The notes under the pieces are model-generated. The model saw only the letters and a list, made by a program, of their open reading frames with translations, was not told the origin of the DNA and searched no databases. This document shows, piece by piece, positions 1 through 5,194 of a DNA stretch of 5,983 nucleotides (positions are counted from its first letter, which is position 1; each line of letters starts with the position of its first letter). A program made the position numbers and the translations under genes. Source of the stretch: Bacillota bacterium (lineage in GTDB: Bacteria; Bacillota_E; JAJZYS01; JAILZS01); assembly GCA_021817625.1 (NCBI GenBank), contig JAKASY010000148.1:1-5983 (forward strand), read 5' to 3'.

Positions 1-1046
1 TGCCCGGCGAGGGCCGCGCGCAGCGCCTCGAGGCTCTGTGCCCGGTCGCGCTCGTAGAAGAACAGCGCGTCGGCCAGCCGGGCCGCAAGCACGCGCTCGT
101 TGCCGTGGCGGACGAGGTCCAGGCGCCGGTCGTCGCCGTTTCGCACGCCGACGAAGGCGTTGGCCAGCCGCCCGTCCGCGCGGCGCACCGGGAACTGGCG
201 CTGGTGGTGGACCATGGGGGTGGTCAGGGCGGCGTCGGGCAGGTCGAGGAAGCGCTCGGGGAAGCGCCCGACGAAAGCCGTGGGCCACTCCACCAGGTCG
301 GTCACCTCGTCGAGAAGGCCGGGCCTGAGCTCCGCCGCGAGGCCCTCGTCCGCCGCCGCCCTGGCGACCGCCGCGGCCACGCGCTCGCGCCGCGCGGCGC
401 GATCGGCGACGACGAACGCGTCCTCCAGGCGCGGCGCGTAGTCGCGCGCGTGGGCGAGCGCCACCGGCCCCGGCGCTAGGAAGCGATGGCCGCGGGACTC
501 GCGCCCCGCGCGCACCGCCGCGAACTCGATCTCGAGCACCTCGCCGTCGAGCAGCGCCACGAGCCACACCACCGGCCGACCGAAGCGCACGCTCTGCGCG
601 CCCCAGCGCATCGTGCGGGAGAACGGCAGGGAGGCGATCACGCCCGCCGCGGCCGCGGGCAGGACGTCGCGCGCGGCCTTTCCGCCGGCCCGCACGGTCG
701 CCATCACGTAGGGGCCCTGCGCGGTCTCGACCACACGCACGGCGGCGGGCTCGACCCCCTGACCGCGGCAGAAGCCGAGCAGCGCCGCCGTGGGGGCGCC
801 CGATGCGTCGTAGGCGCGCTCGCGGCTCGGGCCGCGCACCTCGCGCTCCGTCACCGCCTGCGCGTCGAGGAGCCCCTCCAGCTGGGCCGCGAGACGGCGC
901 GGCGTGCCGTACGCCCGCGCCGCCGCGTCGCCCAGGCCGAGCTCGTCTGCGGCCCGGCGCAGGCCTGCGGCCAGCGCCTCGCTCGCGCGGGCCACGTCCC
1001 GGCTCGGGAGCTCCTCCACCCCGACCTCGACAAGCAGTGTGCTCAT
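1..1046 (-). CDS. glyS: Glycyl-tRNA synthetase beta subunit (partial, C-terminal half beyond window edge)
   Basis: This is the beta subunit of the alpha2beta2 glycyl-tRNA synthetase, a cytosolic enzyme that charges tRNA-Gly; the beta chain mainly handles tRNA recognition. The open frame gives 348 residues from an ATG and runs off the low-coordinate edge, about half of the usual length of near 690. Visible family signatures are the N-terminal LLVEVGVEELPSRDV (residues 4-18), YGTPRRLA (46-53), FSRTMRWG (142-149), SRGHRF (184-189), EWPTAFVGRFPERFLDLP (253-270), HHQRQFPV (280-287) and GNERVLAARLADALFFYERD (315-334). The start codon overlaps the glyQ stop in ATGA and no strong Shine-Dalgarno precedes it, so translation is probably coupled to glyQ. 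The HD-like and anticodon-binding parts lie outside the window. The assignment is secure. Confidence 0.97.
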   Translation of the reverse strand, partial: MSTLLVEVGVEELPSRDVARASEALAAGLRRAADELGLGDAAARAYGTPRRLAAQLEGLLDAQAVTEREVRGPSRERAYDASGAPTAALLGFCRGQGVEPAAVRVVETAQGPYVMATVRAGGKAARDVLPAAAAGVIASLPFSRTMRWGAQSVRFGRPVVWLVALLDGEVLEIEFAAVRAGRESRGHRFLAPGPVALAHARDYAPRLEDAFVVADRAARRERVAAAVARAAADEGLAAELRPGLLDEVTDLVEWPTAFVGRFPERFLDLPDAALTTPMVHHQRQFPVRRADGRLANAFVGVRNGDDRRLDLVRHGNERVLAARLADALFFYERDRAQSLEALRAALAG

Positions 1047-1945
1047 GCCGGTGCCGCTGCCCCCGCGGCGCGCTCGGCCGGCGCGAGGAGCGGATGGCCA
1101 AGCGCCTCGCGCGCCGCCTCGTAGGCGTCGCCGCAGCGCCGCGCCAGGGCGCGGATCTCGGCCACCCGGGCAGTGCGGCGCGCGACGGACTGGATGCCGC
1201 GCGCGTCCATCACGTTGAACACGTGCGACGCGTGCAGCACCTGGTCGTACGCCGGCACGTAGAGGCCGCGCACCAGCGTGGCCTCCGCCTCGGCCACGGC
1301 GTCCGCATAGGCGCGCTCGAGACGCTCGGGCGACGCGGCCTCGAACACGTACGCCGACTGCTGCGCTTCCTGGTCGGCGAACAGCTCGCGCAGCGTGAGG
1401 CCGCCGCCGTACTCGACGTCGAACCAGTTGTCGACGCCCTGCAGGTAGGCGGCGATGCGCTCGAGCCCGTAGGTCATCTCCACCGTCACGGGCCGCACCT
1501 CTCGCCCCGCCATGCCCTGGAAGTAGGTGAACTGGCTGATCTCGAGCCCGTCCATCCAGACTTCCCAGCCGATGCCCCAGGCTCCTTGGGTCGGCGCCTC
1601 CCAGTTGTCCTCGACGAACCGGATGTCGTGGTCGCGCGCGTGAAGGCCCACGGCCCGCAGGCTGTCGAGGTAAAGCTCAGTGGAGCCCGCGGGCGAGGGC
1701 TTGAGGATCACCTGATACTGGTGGAAGCGATAGAGGCGGTTGGGGTTCTCGCCGTAACGCGCGTCGGCCGGGCGGCGCGACGGCTCGACGGAGGCCACCC
1801 GCCACGGCTCCGGCCCCAACGTGCGGAAGAACGTGAACGGGCTCAGCGTGCCCGCCCCCTTCTCGGTGTCGTACGCCTCCACGAGGAGGCAGCCCTGACG
1901 CACCCAAAAGCGCTCCAGCGCATGCACGAGATCCTGAAACGTCAA
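1043..1945 (-). CDS. glyQ: Glycyl-tRNA synthetase alpha subunit
   Basis: This is the catalytic alpha subunit of the two-chain glycyl-tRNA synthetase, which activates glycine with ATP and works with the GlyS product encoded directly downstream. It has 300 residues, normal for the family (about 290-305). The class II core is clear: FWVRQGCLL (13-21), EKGAGTLSPFTFFRTLGPEPW (28-48, with motif 2 following), SRRPADARYGENPNRLYRFH (56-75), KPSP (82-85), NWEAPTQGAWGIGWEVWMDG (114-133), EISQFTYFQ (135-143) and the motif 3 region TYGLERIAAYLQGVDNWFDV (158-177). The start chosen is TTG at 1945, because an excellent Shine-Dalgarno (AAGGAGGG) sits 6 nt upstream and the protein then begins MTFQDL, as in homologues. 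A longer reading from TTG at 1966 would put that Shine-Dalgarno inside the coding region. The C-terminus ends in an Ala-rich tail. Confidence 0.97.
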   Translation of the reverse strand: MTFQDLVHALERFWVRQGCLLVEAYDTEKGAGTLSPFTFFRTLGPEPWRVASVEPSRRPADARYGENPNRLYRFHQYQVILKPSPAGSTELYLDSLRAVGLHARDHDIRFVEDNWEAPTQGAWGIGWEVWMDGLEISQFTYFQGMAGREVRPVTVEMTYGLERIAAYLQGVDNWFDVEYGGGLTLRELFADQEAQQSAYVFEAASPERLERAYADAVAEAEATLVRGLYVPAYDQVLHASHVFNVMDARGIQSVARRTARVAEIRALARRCGDAYEAAREALGHPLLAPAERAAGAAAPA

Positions 1946-1951
1946 CGTGCG

Positions 1952-1959
1952 CCCTCCTT
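1952..1959 (-). promoter_or_regulatory. Ribosome binding site of glyQ
   Basis: AAGGAGGG on the minus strand is nearly the full anti-16S complement. It lies 6 nt before the TTG at 1945-1943. It decides the start, because it would fall within the first codons of the longer frame starting at 1966. Confidence 0.85.
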
Positions 1960-1986
1960 GCCACAAGGCCCGCGGCCGTGAGAACT

Positions 1987-2016
1987 ACGTTACCATCGGC
2001 CGCCGAGGGCGGGCAA
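1987..2016 (-). promoter_or_regulatory. Weak candidate promoter for glyQS in the recO-glyQ spacer
   Basis: On the minus strand, TTGCCC (2016-2011) is followed after 18 bp by TAACGT (1992-1987), about 41 nt before the glyQ start codon. Matches to the sigma-70 consensus are partial (about 4/6 and 3/6). The 148-nt spacer is unusually long for this compact cluster, which makes an internal promoter plausible, but the motif alone is weak. No T-box leader fits in a spacer this short. Confidence 0.22.
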
Positions 2017-2089
2017 ACCACCGAGGCAGGGAGGCCTGGCGCCGGGCGCGAACCCCCTGGCGAGCCGGCGTACGGTGTCTCAACCAATC

Positions 2090-2103
2090 GGACCTACGGG
2101 TCC
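2090..2103 (-). repeat. Short inverted repeat over the recO stop codon (possible weak terminator)
   Basis: GGACC-CGTA-GGTCC forms a perfect 5-bp stem with a 4-nt loop. The recO stop codon TAG lies in the loop and second arm. On the minus strand it is followed by GATTGGTT rather than a real U-run, so termination would be weak at best. It could equally be chance in GC-rich DNA. Confidence 0.25.
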
Positions 2104-2876
2104 TTGCGCACCGTGGGCGCCGGCGCCTTCGCGCCCATCGCCAGGACCGACTCGTAGAAGGCGGCGCTCTTGATAGGGCGGTCGGCGGCATGGGCGACGA
2201 GGGCGCATACGGCCTGGCGCATCTGCGCCCGCACGGTCGCGGGCAGGCTCAGGATGCGCACCGCGGCCGCCCGACCCTCGGACAGGCGCGCGAGCGCCGC
2301 CACGCTCGCCGCGCCCAGCGGCTGCCCGCGGCCGGCGCAGTCCGCCGCCACGACGCCACCCAGCTCGACGCTGAGGGCGTAGGGGCCGCCGTCGAGGGCG
2401 CGGCCGCAGGCGGCGCACGCGCGCCAGTTCGGGCCGTAGCCGAGAAGCGCCAGAAGGCGCTCGAGCACGAACGTGAGCGCCAGCTCGGGCTCGGCCTCGC
2501 TCGCCACGAACTCGAGCCCCCCCACCACCAGCGGGTAGAGGCCGGTCGTGACGTCGCCGGCCGGCACCAGGGCGTCGACCGCCTCGGCCAGCACGCATGC
2601 GGCGGCGAAGCGCTCGAGGTCGCTGCGCAGGGCGCGGTAGGGCTGGGCGTGCGCCGCGCCGGTGACGGTGGCCCGCCGCGTGCCGCGGTAGAGCATGACC
2701 TCCACGGTGGAGAACGGCTCAAGCGATCCCGCCAGGCGGCTCGTGACCTTGCGCGCGCCGCGCACCTGGGCGACCACCTTGCCCTGGGCGCGCGTGAGCA
2801 GGACGACCTCGCGGTCGGCCTCGGCCGTATCGCGGCTGAGGAGAACCACGGCCTCGCTCCGCTCCACCTGCGCCAT
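2094..2876 (-). CDS. recO: DNA repair protein RecO
   Basis: RecO is the recombination mediator that, with RecR, helps load RecA onto SSB-coated single-stranded DNA in the RecF pathway. The protein has 260 residues, typical for the family. The N-terminal OB-fold shows the expected pattern: EAVVLLSRDTAEADREVVLLT (8-28), GKVVAQVRGARKVTSRLAG (32-50) and LEPFSTVEVMLY (52-63). A helical C-terminal domain follows with a partial zinc-finger region, Cys154-x2-Cys157 and a lone Cys180; the usual fourth cysteine is replaced (Gly183). The terminal RPIKSAAFYESVL (233-245) matches the conserved end helix. The ATG at 2876 has GGAGG 8 nt upstream. recO diverges from the cytochrome c gene across 61 bp and is separated from glyQ by 148 nt. 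In Bacillota, recO commonly precedes glyQS, supporting the call. Confidence 0.95.
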   Translation of the reverse strand: MAQVERSEAVVLLSRDTAEADREVVLLTRAQGKVVAQVRGARKVTSRLAGSLEPFSTVEVMLYRGTRRATVTGAAHAQPYRALRSDLERFAAACVLAEAVDALVPAGDVTTGLYPLVVGGLEFVASEAEPELALTFVLERLLALLGYGPNWRACAACGRALDGGPYALSVELGGVVAADCAGRGQPLGAASVAALARLSEGRAAAVRILSLPATVRAQMRQAVCALVAHAADRPIKSAAFYESVLAMGAKAPAPTVRKDP

Positions 2877-2937
2877 GCCCTGCGCCTCCAGTTAAGAACC
2901 GTGCAAGCCGGACAGCCTACGAGCGGGGGTGACGCGT
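2877..2937. promoter_or_regulatory. Divergent intergenic region between recO and the cytochrome c gene
   Basis: These 61 bp separate two divergent start codons and must contain, or be flanked by, the promoters of both genes, since the inserted plus-strand gene cuts recO-glyQS off from the upstream cluster. The recO Shine-Dalgarno is at 2885-2889 and that of the cytochrome gene at 2925-2932. A relatively AT-rich GTTAAGAA lies at 2891-2898 and, on the minus strand, TTGCAC resembles a -35 box. No well-spaced -35/-10 pair was recognised for either direction. Confidence 0.4.
2925..2932 (+). promoter_or_regulatory. Ribosome binding site of the cytochrome c gene
   Basis: GGGGGTGA matches the anti-Shine-Dalgarno complement GGAGGTGA with one mismatch. 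It lies 5 nt before the GTG at 2938. It favours this start over the in-frame GTG at 2929, which lies inside the motif. Confidence 0.65.
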
Positions 2938-3723
2938 GTGCATCTGCGTTCCGTATTCGCCGCGCCAGCCGCGGCGCTCATCGCCCTGGCGCTGTGCGGC
3001 TGCGGCGCGACGCCCGGGGCGGCCGGCCCCGGCGCGGGCGCGACCCGCTCGGCCGTCGGCACCGGCAAGGGGGCCGTGAACAAGACCGGCGCGAACGCGC
3101 GCCGGATGGCCGGATCGCTCAAGGGCGCCGCCGGCACCAAGGTCAAGGGCACACCCGCGGGCGGGGGCAGCGCGACCGGGACAGGAAAGGGCGCACTGAA
3201 CAAGGCGGGCACCAACGCCCGCAAGGCCGCAGGCTCGGTGAAGGGCACGGCCGGCAAGATGGCTGGCCCGACCGCTGGCGTGGGCAAGGGCGCGGCGAAC
3301 ACGGGCACGAGCAAGGGAGGCGCGAAGGGCACCAAGGGTGGCGCGAAGGGCACGCCCACCGGCGGCCAAAGGGGCGGCCGGCGCGGCGCGACAACGGGCA
3401 AGGGCGCAGCGGGACGCGCGGGCGCGCCCGCTGCCGCCACAGCGCCGACGAGCATCACGCCCGCCATGGCCGCGCAGGGCAAGACCCTGTACACCGCGAT
3501 GAACTGCGGCAGCTGCCACGGCCCGCAGGGAAGCGGCACGAGCGCCGCCCCGGCGGTGAACGGCACCGGCAGCGCCCCGATCCTCGCAACCTACCCGACC
3601 CCAGACGCGCTGGCCACGTTCATCCACCAGAACATGCCGCTCACCAACCCGGGCAGCCTGACCGCCACCCAGGCGGACGAGCTCGCAGCCTACATCTTCT
3701 ACACCCTCAACCATCACTCGTAG
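2938..3723 (+). CDS. Lipid-anchored class I cytochrome c with a Lys/Gly-rich repeat linker
   Basis: This is a predicted membrane-tethered, extracytoplasmic electron-transfer protein of 261 residues. Residues 1-22 form a lipoprotein signal: Arg4, hydrophobic core 7-19, and a lipobox LCGC with lipidated Cys22. Residues about 41-160 are low-complexity Gly/Lys/Ala/Thr with 23 Lys/Arg and no Asp/Glu. Within this, residues 41-66 and 81-106 are a direct repeat (19/26 identical) and KGGAKGT is repeated in tandem at 126-139. Residues about 175-261 are a compact cytochrome c domain with haem motif CGSCH (190-194), the likely axial Met233 in QNMPLTNPGSLT (231-242), and a C-terminal helix ADELAAYIFYTL (246-257). 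The start is GTG at 2938, decided by the Shine-Dalgarno. It is the only plus-strand gene here, placed where cdd/era often sit in this cluster. The haem domain is secure; redox partner and linker function are unknown. Lipid anchoring resembles Gram-positive small cytochromes such as Bacillus c-551. Confidence 0.9.
   Translation: MHLRSVFAAPAAALIALALCGCGATPGAAGPGAGATRSAVGTGKGAVNKTGANARRMAGSLKGAAGTKVKGTPAGGGSATGTGKGALNKAGTNARKAAGSVKGTAGKMAGPTAGVGKGAANTGTSKGGAKGTKGGAKGTPTGGQRGGRRGATTGKGAAGRAGAPAAATAPTSITPAMAAQGKTLYTAMNCGSCHGPQGSGTSAAPAVNGTGSAPILATYPTPDALATFIHQNMPLTNPGSLTATQADELAAYIFYTLNHHS
3058..3255 (+). repeat. Two diverged 26-residue coding repeats, 120-bp period
   Basis: Codons for residues 41-66 (3058-3135) and 81-106 (3178-3255) of the cytochrome encode the pattern GTGKGAxNKxGxNARxxAGS followed by xKGxAG. 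Nineteen of 26 residues are identical, while 8 of those 19 identical residues use different synonymous codons. This suggests an old duplication held by protein-level selection. The GKGA core recurs at residues 116 and 154. Confidence 0.8.
3313..3354 (+). repeat. 21-bp tandem repeat encoding KGGAKGT twice
   Basis: The units 3313-3333 and 3334-3354 match at 19 of 21 bases and encode identical heptapeptides. The near identity suggests a more recent slippage event than the 120-bp-period repeat upstream. Confidence 0.8.
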
Positions 3724-4165
3724 GCCCGCCCCCGCCGCGGCGCCGCCGGCCGCGCCGACCCTGGCGCGCCGCAAGCCCGTCCCCGGCCTCGGGCGCGCCA
3801 CCCAGCCGCCGCTGCCAGCGCAAGGTGCGGCGGCTGGGCCCGTCTCGGCCCGAACGTGCGCTCGCGTCCTCCGCGGGCCGCCGGCGCGCGCCGCGACTCG
3901 CCGACCTCGGCCAGCGCGCCATGAGCGCTCCGGCCACCGCCACCGCGGCCACGGCGAGGAGTGCGGCCATGGCGCCCCGGCTCACGCCCAGGCGGAGAAG
4001 GTTCGCCGCGAGCTCGCCCACCACCCCGGCAGCGGCCAGCACGGCCAGAAGGCGCGCGGCGGCCGCCAGCGTCCCGCGCAGCCGGTCGCTGCCGCGCGAG
4101 CGATCGACCCGCCTCGGCCGCGGGTCCGCATCCGGGGGCGCGCCGCCCGCGCCGCTCTCGCTCAT
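3707..4165 (-). CDS. Small two-TM membrane protein of unknown function
   Basis: I do not recognise this family. The frame gives 152 residues: a charged N-terminus (1-30), two predicted membrane helices at about 32-50 and 64-82 joined by a short ANLLRLGVSRG loop, then a 70-residue Arg/Gly-rich tail with no clear domain. Evidence that it is real is an ATGA overlap with the dgkA stop and a strong purine-rich Shine-Dalgarno (GGAGGGAGG) just upstream, both typical of translational coupling. Less certain is the 3' end. The tail is low complexity, contains the 12-bp inverted repeat (residues 110-122), and overlaps the convergent cytochrome gene by 17 bp. The functional gene may therefore have ended earlier before a mutation extended it. 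It lies where cdd/era are common in related clusters but resembles neither. Confidence 0.6.
   Translation of the reverse strand: MSESGAGGAPPDADPRPRRVDRSRGSDRLRGTLAAAARLLAVLAAAGVVGELAANLLRLGVSRGAMAALLAVAAVAVAGALMARWPRSASRGARRRPAEDASARSGRDGPSRRTLRWQRRLGGAPEAGDGLAARQGRRGRRRRGGGGPTSDG
3801..3838. terminator. Perfect 12-bp inverted repeat, possible terminator between convergent genes
   Basis: CCCAGCCGCCGC (3801-3812) and GCGGCGGCTGGG (3827-3838) are perfectly complementary around a 14-nt loop, giving a very stable GC stem. It starts 77 nt after the cytochrome stop codon. Neither side carries a T-run, so it is not a classical intrinsic terminator. It could be a T-less terminator or an RNA 3'-end stabiliser for the cytochrome transcript. 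On the minus strand it lies within the tail of the small membrane gene. Confidence 0.45.
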
Positions 4166-4686
4166 GGCCTCCCTCCGCCTGAGCCAGTTCGACGCCCCGC
4201 GCCGCCCCCCTGTGCCGGCGCGCGCTCTGGCCACAGGGTGCCAGCGCCCAAGAGGGCCAGAAGCAGCACCCAGGCGCCGGCCGCGATGGGCGAGGCGCGC
4301 CGGAAGGCCTGCCAGCAGGCGCCAAGGTCAGGCACCAGCACGACGAGCGCCAACGCCGCCGCCGCCAGCGCGGCCACCAGCACGGCGCCCGCCGCGCTGT
4401 CCTTCGCCGCCGCAGCGAGCGGGTGGCGCCCCGGCCCGATGCGGTCGACCGTGTACTCGACCGCGCTGTTCATCGCCTCCATGGCCAGGACGCTACCGCA
4501 GGCCATGACGACCAGGCCGATCCGCCAGGCGCCGCCCTCCGCCAGGGCGGCGCTCAGGGCCAGGTCGGCCAGCGTCGCCTCGATGCGCGCGTTGCCGCTG
4601 CCCTGGTAGACAAGGCGCACGCCGCGCGCTGCGACCCGGGCCCGCCGGCCGAAGCGCGCGATGGCGGAGGCGCCGAGAACGGACAT
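4162..4686 (-). CDS. dgkA: Diacylglycerol kinase / undecaprenol kinase family membrane protein with C-terminal extension
   Basis: This is an integral membrane lipid kinase of the DgkA family, which phosphorylates diacylglycerol or, in Gram-positive bacteria, undecaprenol for cell-wall carrier recycling. The substrate cannot be told from sequence. The protein has 174 residues. The core (about 15-120) shows ARGVRLVYQGSGNARIE (20-36), the signature MEAMNSAVEYTVDRIGPGRH (69-88) with Glu70, Asn73 and Glu77, and LAAAAKDSAAGAVLVAAL (90-107). Membrane segments are at about 37-50 (weak), 55-72 and 98-119. Compared with the usual length of about 120, it carries roughly 50 extra C-terminal residues with a fourth predicted membrane helix (134-152) and a Gly/Arg tail. 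Its ATG directly abuts the ybeY stop (TAG-ATG) without a clear Shine-Dalgarno, suggesting translational re-initiation, and its stop overlaps the next gene in ATGA. Confidence 0.9.
   Translation of the reverse strand: MSVLGASAIARFGRRARVAARGVRLVYQGSGNARIEATLADLALSAALAEGGAWRIGLVVMACGSVLAMEAMNSAVEYTVDRIGPGRHPLAAAAKDSAAGAVLVAALAAAALALVVLVPDLGACWQAFRRASPIAAGAWVLLLALLGAGTLWPERAPAQGGGAGRRTGSGGGRP
4168..4176 (-). promoter_or_regulatory. Ribosome binding site of the two-TM gene
   Basis: GGAGGGAGG on the minus strand lies within the dgkA 3' end. Its first GGAGG is 6 nt before the ATG at 4165. It supports this start over an in-frame upstream ATG at 4234, which would overlap dgkA by more than 70 bp. Confidence 0.65.
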
Positions 4687-5175
4687 CTAGGCGTCGCGCC
4701 CGAGCCCAAGGGGGCCCAGGACCGCTTCCGCCCGGCCCATCATGCGTGCCTCGTCGGGCGGCGTCTCGTGGTCGTAGCCCAGAAGGTGAAGCGTTCCGTG
4801 CACGGCCAGGAAGGCCGCCTCGCGCTCGAGGCTGTGGCCGAAGGCGCGCGCCTGGCGCGCCGCCACGGTGAGCGCCACGACCACGTCGCCGAGCGGCTCG
4901 GGCGCCGGTCCCTCGGGCTGGGCCAGGGCCGGCCCCTCCCGCTGGGAGAAGGAGAGCACGTCGGTCGCCCGGTCGATGCCGCGGTAGGCGCGGTTCAGGG
5001 CGCGCATGCGCTGGCCGCCGACGAACGTCAGGGCGAGCGTGAAGCGCTCGGCGCCGTCCGCCCGCAGGGCGGCCTCGCACGCCGCCGCGGCGCGGCGTGC
5101 GAGGGCGTCGATCCGGGCGCCGCCGCCCAGGCGCGCCACCGCCTCGGCGGGCACCTCCACCGCCACGTCGACCAT
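4687..5175 (-). CDS. ybeY: Endoribonuclease / rRNA maturation factor YbeY
   Basis: YbeY is a zinc-dependent cytosolic RNase involved in 16S rRNA 3'-end maturation and ribosome quality control. The protein has 162 residues, standard for the family. Diagnostic segments are LALTFVGGQRMRALNRAYRG (47-66), the TDVLSF motif (71-76), LGDVVVALTVAARQA (95-109), and the metal-binding HGTLHLLGYDH (126-136) with the three expected ligands His126, His130 and His136. A Pro/Gly/Ala-rich insert lies between LSF and LGD. The ATG at 5175 is chosen because GGGAGGG (5188-5182) lies 6 nt upstream and the protein then begins with the expected MVDVAVEV. The open frame continues upstream but overlaps pgpH. It sits 19 nt after pgpH and directly abuts dgkA, matching the conserved pgpH-ybeY-dgkA order. 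Confidence 0.96.
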   Translation of the reverse strand: MVDVAVEVPAEAVARLGGGARIDALARRAAAACEAALRADGAERFTLALTFVGGQRMRALNRAYRGIDRATDVLSFSQREGPALAQPEGPAPEPLGDVVVALTVAARQARAFGHSLEREAAFLAVHGTLHLLGYDHETPPDEARMMGRAEAVLGPLGLGRDA

Positions 5176-5194
5176 CTCTGTCCCTCCCGGCACG

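Noticed and set aside
803..1981. 392-codon plus-strand frame opposite glyQ and glyS
   Set aside because: It lies fully antisense to clear synthetase genes and shows the mirrored composition of the true frame; no domain is visible.
2929..2937. GTG at 2929 as start of the cytochrome gene
   Set aside because: It lies within the likely Shine-Dalgarno GGGGGTGA; the in-frame GTG at 2938 has correct spacing. The difference is only three residues, so the alternative is not fully excluded.
3058..3420. Linker repeats as a CRISPR or mobile-element signature
   Set aside because: The repeats are in frame, diverged mostly at synonymous sites, with no spacers, terminal inverted repeats or transposase; they are protein repeats.
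2892..3566. Minus-strand Pro/Ala/Val-rich frame opposite the cytochrome linker
   Set aside because: Its composition is the antisense reflection of the Lys/Gly/Ala codons, and the plus strand has a signal peptide, lipobox and haem motif.
4166..4234. Longer start (ATG at 4234) for the two-TM gene
   Set aside because: It would overlap dgkA by over 70 bp, and the added residues are low complexity. The ATG at 4165 has a strong Shine-Dalgarno and the usual ATGA overlap.
1947..4508. Very long plus-strand open frame (853 codons) spanning recO, the cytochrome gene and dgkA
   Set aside because: It is antisense to recO and dgkA and out of frame with the cytochrome gene. It has no recognisable domain and Arg/Gly/Ala/His-rich composition, typical of spurious frames in very GC-rich DNA.
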